Part shown: in pieces, positions 12,209 through 21,313 of the stretch
Numbering within the stretch: the stretch's first letter is position 1
How the letters are laid out: every line of letters starts with the position of its first letter
From: Acheta domesticus
Taxonomy: Eukaryota; Arthropoda; Insecta; Orthoptera; Gryllidae
DNA length: 64,000 bases
Direction: 5' to 3'
Assembly (NCBI GenBank): GCA_031308135.1
Contig: JAHLJT010008756.1
Location: forward strand, 74,621,821-74,685,820
Program-made: the position numbers and the translations under genes
Notes under the pieces: model-generated
Told to the model about the DNA's origin: nothing
What the model saw: only the letters and a program-made list of their open reading frames with translations
Database searches by the model: none

Positions 12209-12493
12209 ATGATTAGAAAGGAAACTGGCTCAACTAAGATAGAATCAGAAGTTAAAAGATCATTGTCTTACATGACAAACGTGGTATCTATGGAGCCTTG
12301 TCGATATCCACGTATAATCTTCAACAATATTTTAGAATCAAGAAAGGCATATCCAAATTCCAGTAAATACAACTGGGTGTCCGTTCTGGACAGGTTGATG
12401 AATGATTTGGGCTTTCATAACTTAGTTACGCAAAATTGGAATCGGTACCTTAGAACTAGTGTCATAAGCGATATCAAAAACGAAACCGTTTAA
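12209..12493 (+). pseudogene. Possible degraded LINE-type ORF fragment
   Basis: A 94-codon open frame whose centre carries NWVSVLDRLMNDLGFHNLV. This pattern, with a Trp near the start, paired hydrophobics and LG(F/L), resembles the region after the reverse transcriptase palm in some invertebrate LINE polyproteins. No catalytic motif is present, and the frame runs straight into a minisatellite at its 3' end. The resemblance is from memory of the general pattern; chance cannot be excluded. Confidence 0.3.
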
Positions 12494-12685
12494 TAATGAG
12501 TCCGAAATCACAACCGTTAAAATCAGTTTCAATAATGACACTGAAAATGAGGTTGTTAAAAACCGTCTCAATACTGAGACCGAAATGAAAACCTCTAAAT
12601 TGAGTTTTCTTACTGAGGCCGAAAATCGGTAAAAGCAGTTTCAATAGTGAGAGAGAAATTGTTAATTTTTAATAAATTGTTGAAA
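12492..12685. repeat. 39-bp degenerate minisatellite, five units
   Basis: Units start near 12492, 12531, 12570, 12610 and 12643. Each begins AATA.TGAG.CCGAAAT-like and ends with a (C/G)AGTTTC or GTCTC phrase. The spacing of 39, 39, 40 and 33 bp and the moderate divergence indicate an old array. The first unit overlaps the end of the preceding LINE-like frame. Confidence 0.75.
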
Positions 12686-12689
12686 CCTT

Positions 12690-13740
12690 AACCGTATAAA
12701 CGGTTCCCATATTAATTATGTGTACATTGTGCACGGCATTTGCAGCGAAAATGGATCACTTTTATAAAGCAACACTTTTCAGAATCATCTTGCTAGCTAT
12801 TTGTACAAGTTAGAAACAGCTAGTTCTTATACCAAGAGCCTGGTATATTCTCATTCCATTTGGCACAGTCTCGTTTGACGGTTTATACGGTACAACATTT
12901 CTTTCATACCCCCCAAAAAAAACAAAAACAAAGTGGGTGTTTCACAGTGCAACATGTGAAAAGCAAGTATTTAATGTGGGCGGCCTCTTCTTTGGAGCCT
13001 TGCAGTCGCATGCCGCCAGCAGTGTTGTGATGACGCACTGAGGGTGAGATACAATTGGTATGCGCCGAATGAGAATAGCGGAATATCACAATCAAATTTT
13101 TGTAATTTTTCCAATTTTTTGCAGTTTTCATTCAAAATCGAAAGCGTTTCATTGTTTTTGGAATTTTTCCGATTGCCTGGTATCTAAGGAAACCTCAGAT
13201 ACGACCGGAGGCTGCATAGTTTTGTTTCAATTTCTGTGCGCAATTGGAAATAAGTAATACATGTTAAGAAATAACGTAGAAAAACACGCAATAGTTTCAA
13301 GTTTTTACATTAGATATGAATAAATTGCTTATTTGATTTAAACGTTTTCTTACTATTGTACTCACGTGTGCGATTCAATGTTACACTCTGAGAAAGACTG
13401 ATTCACCACAGATTTACACGGCACTGATTCATAATGTGCTCATACGCCGAATAAATAAAAATGTAACTGAGTTTCTTAGTGGCAATGAAGTGAATTGCTG
13501 CTGAAGAGATTGCTTGCAAAAGCATATTAGCGATTTTGATCGTAATAGGAAAGCGCTTATAAAATTTCGTACTTTTTCATGATTTTCAAATATGAACAAA
13601 TAGAATGAGCCATATCACAGCCATTTAATTGCTATGGTTCTTTCAAAATTGTATCCTATTACCGAAAATGTAGTATGTAGAGATAAAATATGGTAACATT
13701 TTATTCAACGTAAGTTTAGTTCCATTCATCTCAACAGCCC
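12690..13740. other. AT-rich intergenic, nothing recognised
   Basis: No gene supported. Open frames of 65-75 codons are antisense shadows of one another. Confidence 0.4.
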
Positions 13741-14030
13741 ATGGGCCCGGGTGTGTCTCTCGCCATCACCTTTTCTAAACAATCACCTTCTTGTGGATTT
13801 GTTTCGTGCGCCTGGAGCCTCCCGTGACCTACTTCGCCCGGCGCCTGCCGCCATGTTGGTGACGTCAGGGCGTCTTGACTTGGGATTAGCGCAGCGCCCA
13901 CCCCGAATGCCGTGGCGTCGCGACGCCGCGCCACGCTGCTCCGCTCCGAAGCCTTCGGGCAAATATTTCCCCTGCGCGCTCTCCGCGTCGGAGGTTGCAA
14001 CGCTCACATTCAGCAGCCGCTGAACCGCTG
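13741..14030. promoter_or_regulatory. CpG island with adjacent YY1-type and CRE motifs
   Basis: GC- and CpG-rich block. At 13847-13857, GCCGCCATGTT is the reverse of the YY1 recognition core (AACATGGCGGC). Only 2 bp past it lies a perfect CRE palindrome TGACGTCA at 13860-13867. That combination is typical of housekeeping-type promoters in animals. No downstream exon could be assigned: the nearest coding candidate is on the minus strand 0.4 kb to the right and would run towards this island. Promoter function is inference. Confidence 0.5.
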
Positions 14031-14167
14031 GGGATCGGAGATAAAGGGATTCATCTAACAAGAGACATCTTTGACAGCTACTACTTGGCTACTCCTGGCA
14101 ACCGAATAGCAAATTATATACACGCTGTTAATTCGTCAATGTGTTCGTTTGCAGCTGGTTCACTAGT

Positions 14168-14197
14168 ATTACTCGTTCACTTTACATTTGCAGACGG
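14168..14197. repeat. 30-bp inverted copy of an exon segment
   Basis: This 30-mer is the exact reverse complement of 14608-14637, which lies inside the minus-strand coding candidate. It spans an acceptor-like CATTTGCAG followed by ACGG. Similarity ends abruptly on both sides, so the event copied only a short segment in inverted orientation. Confidence 0.9.
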
Positions 14198-14422
14198 AGC
14201 GCTGCGATCTTAGGTCACCGCCCACTGAATGAGAAACACGCGTCCGCAGTATACACTGACCGTTTAATATGATATAGATGGCGGTGAGCAGCACACAGAA
14301 CCCCGGCGGGGCAAGACCATAACCATTAAGCTGTAGATAAGTGCAAAGAAGAAATAAAAATATTTTACGTGAATGTTGTGAATAGCGTGTGGTGTGATCT
14401 ATTTTATTGTATATTATCTTTA

Positions 14423-14689
14423 TCATTTAAGAGCGCCGCTCCAGCTCACTGTCAGAGAGGCATAATTCGTCAGCTGTCTCCGTAGCGCTTGTGCTGCCTT
14501 CGGAGACAGCTGATTGGTCAGATGCAGATTGACATCGGGGCCATTCGTGTATTCTCGGTTGTATGTTCCAGCCTTCACTTTCAAAACAATATTAGTTCCT
14601 AATTCTGCCGTCTGCAAATGTAAAGTGAACGAGTAATATATGTCTTCGACACTACCTCTTGGAATGTCATCGCCCGACATGACGTTCAT
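14423..14689 (-). CDS. Candidate small protein or 3'-terminal exon, unknown
   Basis: An 88-codon frame from an ATG at 14689 to TGA at 14423-14425, with balanced codon use and no low complexity. It is the most coding-like stretch in the window. An AATAAA poly(A) signal follows on the same strand at 14403-14408, only about 15 nt after the stop, as for a final exon. Internally, TTTACATTTGCAG/ACGG would make a good splice acceptor, giving a 62-codon terminal exon beginning TAELGTNIVLKVKAG; alternatively the whole 88 codons are translated. The C-terminal part contains a 12-bp inverted repeat (14471-14482 with 14501-14512). There is no signal peptide or membrane segment. I do not recognise the family. 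Upstream exons, if any, would lie to the right beyond SINE G. Confidence 0.4.
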   Translation of the reverse strand: MNVMSGDDIPRGSVEDIYYSFTLHLQTAELGTNIVLKVKAGTYNREYTNGPDVNLHLTNQLSPKAAQALRRQLTNYASLTVSWSGALK

Positions 14690-14766
14690 TTGTTTCGCGA
14701 TCAAACTACACTCTTCTTAGAGTACTTTCACTATACACAGATTCGCGGTTAACGATAGCGCTACAT

Positions 14767-15125
14767 TGTAGCGGCTTCGGTGGTATAACGGTTACCGCAT
14801 CGGGCTCTTATACTCAAGTTTGCGGGTTCAAACCCAATCGAAGCCGAGAAATTTAAAGGGCGAAAAAATCCTTCGTGCTTCTTTCTTCGAGGGGAAGTAA
14901 AGCCGGCTGTCCCATGTATATTTACTGCTTGTAAAAGATCCTCAACCCTAAAAGAAAACTCTGAGATAAATTTAAATCGCGTGTTTCGTCGCCTGAGTGA
15001 TGCCTTCTTTCAATGCTAGATGAGCGTGGGGAAATTTGCGTGGTCAGACGGGCAGTGGTCAGAAGAGCAGGCCTGACGGTCTGAGTCTCGCCACGTAAAA
15101 TAAGGCATTATTGAATTGAATTGAA
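14767..15125 (+). mobile_element. SINE G, tRNA-derived retroposon
   Basis: The tRNA-like head starts GGCTTCGGTGGTATAACGG and closes with CGAAGCC, so the acceptor stem pairs. It has a B-box GGGTTCAAACCC and an anticodon-loop-like CTCTTAT. The anticodon and T stems mispair, so this is not a functional tRNA. The body contains GGGGAAGTAAAGCCGGCTGT, distantly like SINE A. The 3' end CTGAGTCTCGCCACGTAAAA and a (TTGAA)n tail recur at 36035-36137. Confidence 0.8.
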
Positions 15126-15239
15126 TTCACGCGCTTTGTGGGCAAAGAAACGACTCATGCGAGTAGAAAATACCGAATTTTGGGAAAATACTGCCTTATT
15201 ATTGGATACCTGATGCAATTGCTCAATGGCAACAGCTTT

Positions 15240-15745
15240 GCCTCTGCTGCATCGTTAACCGGGAGGTGCTAGGATTCGAGACCCGGAGGTGGAGGATTCG
15301 AGACCCGGAGGTGGAGGATTCGAGACCCGGAGGTGGAGGATTCGAGACCCGGAGGTGGAGGATTCGAGACCCGGAGGTGGAGGATTCGAGACCCGGAGGT
15401 GGAGGATTTTCGACATTAAGTGAGAAATCGAGATCGAATTCAGCCGGGGATTGGAGGAGAATTGCAGTGGCCGGTTGCTTTGCTGCATTTCCGAGGTTTC
15501 CGTACGAGACTAGTATAATTACAAATGGGTCTCGAACCGTACGCTTTCTTTCCTTTCTTATCCTTGTCCCCTACATCCTTAAACACACATGTCTGAAGAG
15601 TGAGCTCGTTCTGATCGGGGTAAAACTCTGGAGAAGAAATTCCTGGAAACTGATGGCAACGGACCTCACCTTCCAGCGGAAGAGGAACACCGTAATTTCG
15701 CAGAACATAACATGCGAAACACTTATGGGACAAATGCAATTGACG
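15240..15745 (+). mobile_element. SINE B copy with expanded B-box array
   Basis: The head is followed at 15271 by the B-box region, repeated in tandem (see the 22-bp array). Then comes the standard SINE B order: GATTTTCGACATTA, TCGAATTCAGCCGGGG, GGCCGGTTGCTTTGCTG, TTTCCTTTCTTATCCTTGTC, ACACACATGTCTG, the TCCAGCGGAAGAGGAACACC block and ACATGC near the 3' end. A small insertion or rearrangement interrupts the body at about 15510-15535. Confidence 0.8.
15271..15402. repeat. 22-bp tandem array, six identical copies, SINE B-box
   Basis: The unit AGGATTCGAGACCCGGAGGT plus GG starts at 15271, 15293, 15315, 15337, 15359 and 15381, and grades into unexpanded SINE sequence at 15403 (AGGATTTTCG). In other SINE B copies the corresponding single-copy segment is GGTTCGAGTCCCGACGGTGG followed by CAGGATTTTCG. 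The unit is therefore the Pol III B-box plus the adjacent stretch. Identical copies indicate recent slippage. The array also creates an artefactual 192-codon frame. Confidence 0.95.
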
Positions 15746-15764
15746 CATCCTGTTTCCGTTCTTT

Positions 15765-16045
15765 GGCTCGACAGTCCGCTACGCCTTAGCCGATCAGCAG
15801 CGACACAGCCTCCCGGCCAAGGGATAAGGGGTTTGTATGGTTAGTATGAAGACATCGTATATACTGGTTTTCATAACTTTAGGGTGAGTTTTCTCATCGT
15901 CACACAGTAACAGACACTGGGACAATTGTATGGAAAGCGCACAGGTATAATTTGTCTCAGCAATCTCCTCGGACCTCGGAATCGAACCCGGGGTTGCGCC
16001 GTGGATAGCGAGCACGCTAACAAACTAGCCACCGACGGAAGCATA
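15765..16045 (-). mobile_element. SINE F, tRNA-derived retroposon, minus copy
   Basis: On the minus strand the head reads GGTGGCTAGTTTGTTAGCG (A-box region) and GGGTTCGATTCCG (B-box). It continues through GCGCTTTCC, TGTCCC.GTGT, CTGTGTGACGATGAGAAAA and ends with a CCTTGGCCGGGAGGC phrase. This matches the complete SINE F at 53997-54265, including the GTGTGACGATGAGAAAA core. The head's overall form resembles an Ala- or Ile-like tRNA. It lies just 3' of a SINE B copy. Confidence 0.82.
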
Positions 16046-17400
16046 ATTTACGCACCGAAGGACAATAAATATAATTCACTCTTATTATTCCCATGGATTT
16101 GAGACGAAAAAATGGATTAATTATCTAGACCTCTGAATTTGTTTTAAAAGTTTTTCGTTTAGCCTCTTTTGGTGCCATTTTAGCTTCCGGGACCTATTTT
16201 AGGTATTTTGGAATGGAACGATTTATTTTGAGGCCAATGTCAATGGTTTTGCTCCGAGTACCTGCTGTTTTGGGAACTATATTTACAGACATTTTACAAC
16301 CCTTAGTAAAAATATTCTATTTTGTAAACACATTTCTTCGCTTAACTACAATGGATGATTTATTTCACTTTCGTCACTTTTCTGTCATTGGAGCGATGTC
16401 TTCTCTTTGGCCACATAGGACACCTGTTCTTGCAGATATCCGCATTGTATGGTAAAGAAGTATTCATCACTACATCCATTATATTTTTTCTCAGAAATTG
16501 TGGCAACGTCCTACTGCTAGCAATCGACTCTATTCAGTCTTTTCTTCACGCTCGTGCTTTCTCGCCTATTTCCGATATCCTCTCCTCCAACTCCTACAAG
16601 TCAAGGCTTCAGTTTGGAACTGTTGGTAAACAGAAGCGACTAACTGAACCTCCAGACTCAGATGCCGCGGTCGTTTGGAAAGTTTACTTCCAGGAACGCA
16701 GTGACGTCCATATTCGCAACTCAGCCAATGCTAACAACCGCAAGATGGCTGACAAATCGTCACAGCTCGTTCTGACGTTCGACCAGTGATTTCACATCGG
16801 TCCTTGACATGTGATAGGAAGTTGCATCTGAGGCGCAATGTTCATCTTGTCTCACTTCAAGAAATGCGCGATTTCTTCTGTTACGTTGTGCCAGTATTGA
16901 ATGGAAATTAAAGTAATTCGTCTACATTAGCAACAAATACCACTTCTAGAGTTTTCGTTCATTTCTTATCTACCGTCGTCTCCGAGTCTTCACTTACTGG
17001 AGCATCATCAACTCAATTCTCTAAGATATTTGTGTAGGTTTCGACGTTACTTACACTATAGTAATACACTAATTTTTAATTTTACATATACATTAACTCT
17101 ATAAGCATTTCAATTTATTATAATAACGTTTTATTATATATTAATAAAAATCCTAAGGTACTTTTTAAGTAAATGTGAAAGTCAATACGAATAAACACAA
17201 TAAAGATAGTATTAAGTAAGGAGTACTCATAATTTACGAACTTAGGCATTATCAGCGATATGGGCCTAAATGCTTGTTTTTTTGTATTTTCAAAATATTG
17301 TATAATGAAAAAAGTGCAATTTTTGTAGTAATTCCACAGCAGTAAAACAAGTTAGTTGCAAAAATTAGGTACATTTATATTTGAGGAAATAATTGTCGAC
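16046..17400. other. Intergenic; one unrecognised 144-codon open frame
   Basis: An open frame at 16355-16789 (+) gives 144 residues, hydrophobic at its N-terminus, without a motif I recognise. An 80-codon frame at 16213-16455 overlaps it. No splice or poly(A) context distinguishes either from chance in AT-rich DNA. The remainder, 16800-17400, is featureless AT-rich sequence. Confidence 0.35.
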
Positions 17401-17419
17401 TACTTGAATATTAAAAAAG

Positions 17420-18251
17420 ATGTCAAAAATAATGAAAGATGAATACTGTTTGGGCGAGTCACATTTAAATAGAAGGAGAAACTGTTGGGACCAGTTGGTA
17501 GCTTGTAATTTTTTACGCAATTCTGGATTAGTTTTGACAAATTTAAGTGTATCATTGAAAACTATTTTAGTATATGATTTCGAAATTCATTGACTTAATA
17601 CCAATGACTCCTCACGAGCGGCGGGAGATCTTGCATAATGAACCAACTGCGTTGCCGTCCAAAACACCCCAAACACGGGTCCGTAGCACAGCATCTAACT
17701 GGAAATTACGTGAAAAGGTTGGTAGACTTTGAAAATACGCCAGAAAACACCCGAAATATTATTGGATCAAAATGGTAAATAGTACCAGATGTAAATAAAA
17801 TATCAGGAAAACAGTTTTATTTTGTGGAGATGACTGGCAGACACTTTGCCATCCAACCCCAATTTAAAAGTGCCAACCAGCCCCGAACAATATTTGTTAT
17901 TAAAGATGTCCTGAGACGACCAGATAACTCAAAACTAAAAAAACTGATACACAAAAATGAAAAGCTTGGTTGACAGTTTTAGCCGAAAAGGAGAGGCAAA
18001 AATCTTTCCTTTCCTATATTACAGACGACAATCAATTAAATACGACAATACTCGAAACTCTTAAACACCTGAGATCACGATTCCACCCGTTCCCATACAA
18101 TTTTAAATGTGAACCACTGTGCAAGGTACCATCGGGAGCCGATGCAATGTTAGGGCTTATATATTCCCCTTTTTCATTATTTATTGCAACATTTATTATT
18201 TATGAAATAATATTCAGACTGACAATGACTAAAAAGATTAAACTATTTTAA
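17420..18251 (+). pseudogene. Frameshifted pseudogene, family unrecognised
   Basis: Four consecutive same-strand reading blocks look like one decayed protein. Block 1 runs from ATG 17420 to TGA 17591. Block 2 (frame +1 relative to it) runs from about 17583 to TGA 17730. Block 3 runs from about 17722 to TGA 17971, with an internal TAA at 17776. Block 4 runs from about 17973 to 18251. Each block begins where the previous one breaks, and all have charged, protein-like composition, unlike shadow frames nearby; short landmarks are MTPHERREILHNEPTALPS, MTGRHFAIQPQFKSANQP and LAEKERQKSFLSYITDDN. The total is about 275 codons with at least three frameshifts and one stop. No poly(A) tail or terminal repeats were seen. 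It could derive from a transposon, an endogenous viral element or a host gene; I cannot assign it. Confidence 0.55.
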
Positions 18252-18399
18252 AGAGAGATGAACAAGTAACTTATTTTGGGTAACAGCAATAATTAAAGTA
18301 TTGACGCTGCTTACAGTACACATTCAGGTCGAGCAAAATACTGAAGGTCGCCACGCTGGTAAAGTGCTTTGAAGCATCTTACCACCCCAACTTCATCCC

Positions 18400-19165
18400 G
18401 CCACACACTTTGACTACCGCGCACTACCTATCACCCTTCCCTATTCCGAATTCCGCGTCCTCGTTCCCTACAGACCGCATCCCTTATTCTCACAGTGCCT
18501 CCTGGTCTTCGTCTCCTCTGTCCTCCACCTGCCCGCACCCGTTCTCCTTCATTCGCTGGAATCTCCATCTGTCGTTCCCTTATTACCCTACAATTTAATT
18601 ACTTCATCCCCTATTATGCCCGTTTCCACGACTGTGGTCAATCCGCAATCGCGCATTCACTTCCACAACCGATGTCACTCCCTATAACCACATCCGTTTC
18701 CACGACCGCCGCCACCCTCTATCCCCACATGCGTTGAAACGATCGCTATTATTTTTTTCCTTTTTCCATTTCAACAATTGTTGTCACTCCTCAACCCCAC
18801 ATCCACTTCCACGACCTCCGCCACCCCTAACGCCTTATCCGCTTCCACAGTCGCAGCCATTCCCAATCCCCTCCTCCACTTTCACGAGCTTCATCACCCC
18901 TCAATCCCACATCACATCTCAATTCCCTGACCGCCGTCACCCCCTATCCCCATGTGCGCTTCCACGCTCGCCATCATTCTCCATCCCCTTCTCCGTTTCC
19001 ACGATCGCCATCAATCCTCAACCCCGCCTCCGCTTTCAGGATCGCCGTCATTCCTTATTCCTACGACTGCAGTCATTCCTCTTTCCTTCCTCCGCTTCCA
19101 TGCCCGCCGTCACCCTCAACCCTGCATCCGCTTTCACAACCGCCACCCTCACTGCGCTTGGTCCG
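18400..19165 (+). repeat. C-rich degenerate repeat, core about 37 bp
   Basis: A pyrimidine-dominated strand in which a phrase like TCCGCTTCCACGACCGCCGT, then CACCCCTCAACCCCACA, recurs many times with heavy divergence. Good copies are near 18693, 18797, 18958 and 19100. The overlapping frames here (up to 169 codons) are Ser/Pro/His-rich products of this bias and are not genes. Confidence 0.7.
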
Positions 19166-19400
19166 TCACCCTATGTTGCGCAAGTGTGCGCCTGTTCTAT
19201 GGTGGTGGGCGTGGCGCGGTGCGGCGCGGCTTTTCCTGTCTGACTCACGCCAAAGACCCGGCCCGACTGCGTGCGCGCTCGCGGCCGCTGCACAAGAAAG
19301 CGTACAGACTCCGCGGACCGCAGAGCCCTTGGCGGCCACCGCCACGCCTCCCCACCCTCAGCAGACCTCGTGGCTTTATGCCGCCTTCGATGGCGCAATT
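19166..19400. other. GC-rich island inside the C-rich repeat region
   Basis: CpG-rich block separating two stretches of C-rich degenerate repeat. Multiple overlapping frames on both strands reflect composition. No exon is supported. Confidence 0.45.
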
Positions 19401-19699
19401 CTCAGTTGACCTGGCAGCACAGACCAATGGCTGTTGTTATTGTTATTAACCTACCTCAGTATTGTCAAGGTCGATGCCACGAGCGGAAGTCCGTGGCACG
19501 AGTGCCACGACGAAATCGCTCTTTTAGGCAGTTCGTCAACCCGCCACCAGACACAACGCCATCCCTATTGTAAAAGGGCGGGGTTACTAATAGTTTCCTT
19601 TCCCGACGATAGTTGCGCAGAGTCGGTCGTGGCATGCTACGGAGCCACGATGCGTGCCACTGCCACCAGTAGAAGACCTTCACACCATGACCTACGTCT

Positions 19700-19900
19700 T
19701 TGCATGTGGCCTCTGTCCGTCTTGGACGCCATCTTTCCCCATCCTTTTCTCCACTTCCACTATCTCCTTTATTCTTTAACCCCACCTACCGCGCCCGCCG
19801 TCATCTCCTGCGCTTGCACGTCCCCATCATTCTCCATCTCAATCTCCGTTTCCAGGATTGCCTTCATTCTTCAACCCCACCCGTCTTCCCGGACGCCGCT
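19700..19900 (+). repeat. C-rich degenerate repeat, second block
   Basis: The same theme resumes, with phrases such as CTCCACTTCCACTATCTCC, CGCCCGCCGTCATCTCC and CTCCGTTTCCAGGATTGCC. This indicates that the array was once longer, or that the family is dispersed; similar blocks occur at 23870-24060 and, inverted, at 54580-54900. Confidence 0.55.
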
Positions 19901-21190
19901 GTATGCGGCGCAGAGCTTGGATCTCTCGGAATGAAAAGTTCTTAAAGTGCTACCAGCCCGAGTGATAATGATCGACAAATACGGTAATGCTAATGGGATA
20001 ATTCCCTTTGCAAGATGATTTCAGCCACAAAATTATATTCTAATATAGAACGATATATTCCAGAATAAGATATTGTAGGTGTCTGTTAATAATCCAGCTG
20101 ATTAAACACTGAAAGAACGTTCTCTTCAGAACAACTCTTTTAGGAGCGTTCGGAATTGGTTCTCGAACAATGTATTCTGGAGTGGTTAGAGCCCGAAGCA
20201 CGAAAGAACATCCAACAAGAAGAGCTGTGATTACTCTTTTATTGTATTTTTTGTGACGCAATTTTAATTTTAAAGCATCCGCGACGCCACATGCAGCTAG
20301 TATACGTACGCTGCTAGCTATGTGCTCAGCTAGTGGATATATATGTGGCGGATAAAGCGAGTTCGCAAGAGAGTTGTTTGTGGTTACGTCTTCATCCCAT
20401 TACACTATTTACTCATAGTAATTCCGTCACGCCTTTATCGTATTTGTCTATTTCATTTTACCATCTCAGCTACTGACTGCTACAAGTTTTCGAGCGTAAA
20501 AATAGCGCTTACGAATAGTTATGATCTACATAACCTATAGAGTCTTTAAGAGAAGAGCAACAAGATGCTTCTTTATCCACTACCTTTTCATAACGATGAA
20601 TTACTGTTAAGAAAACAGCCCCACTTCATTCTTGCGTAAGGTAGAAATTACCCTTGTTTCTTCCTTCGGCGTTGGTGCGAGGTCGAAAGACTTCATTGAA
20701 CTCGCAGAAATGTCGGTTTGCTTCATTGTTATTCTACGTTACGTTTTTCGAGGAGCGTGGAATTGGGTGGGTTGCGACTCCTAAGGCGACCAGGGGACAC
20801 TTTTTCGGCTGCGGCCAGGCCAAGGCTTGTTGGTTCATGACCTTCTACGATCCCTTTCAGATCACTAATTTCTCCTCCAGTGGGCGTGACGCCTTCACGT
20901 AGCTGCTGTGGTCCTTGCCCTCGGTCGCCAGGCGGAAGGGCAGTGTGGCCGACCACTCGCATTCTGACACCATCGGAGATCCTCTAACATTAGGACTGTG
21001 GATAAGGCATGTAAAAATGGCGGGTAACGTAACTCGCTCACTACAGTTTTGCGAGCACTGCGTCCAGAACAAATGGAGCGCAAATTTAAAATTAGGGTTG
21101 TACAAATTTCTTCGGGGTGGCGGTACGTCACTGTATTTCTCGCATGTGACAATGTTTTGGAGAAGTCAGCTGACAAGTCAGGTCACAAAC
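19901..21190. other. Intergenic, nothing recognised
   Basis: No supported gene. Frames of 70-95 codons near 20654-21202 overlap on both strands. An ATGGCGGG phrase near 21017 resembles a YY1 core but stands alone. Confidence 0.4.
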
Positions 21191-21191
21191 A

Positions 21192-21313
21192 AAAGGTGCT
21201 AACTGACATTTTTCGCCGAAACTTACATTTCAATGTAGAAATATCAATATTTTGATAATTCAACGTTTTTTGAGGTTCATGTAAAATTACGTTTTTTGTT
21301 AGTTAGCACCTTT
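21192..21313. mobile_element. Small MITE, 122 bp
   Basis: The left end AAAGGTGCTAACTGACA and the right end TGTTAGTTAGCACCTTT are inverted repeats. Weaker inner pairing extends through the TTACAT/ATGTAA segments. There is no coding capacity. The target-site duplication is unclear, so the superfamily is unassigned. Confidence 0.7.

Noticed and set aside
14773..14845. tRNA gene (Lys-like CTT loop)
   Set aside because: The acceptor stem pairs but the anticodon and T stems do not; it is followed by a SINE body that recurs elsewhere.
15266..15844. 192-residue open frame
   Set aside because: Its N-terminal half is the 22-bp array and the rest is SINE B body on its way into a SINE F; no coding signal.
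16355..16789. Membrane protein gene
   Set aside because: The N-terminal hydrophobic stretch is suggestive, but there is no promoter, splice or poly(A) support and no family resemblance.
18734..19449. Ser/Pro/His-rich proteins of 151-169 residues
   Set aside because: Three overlapping frames are open at once because the strand is C-rich and stop-poor.
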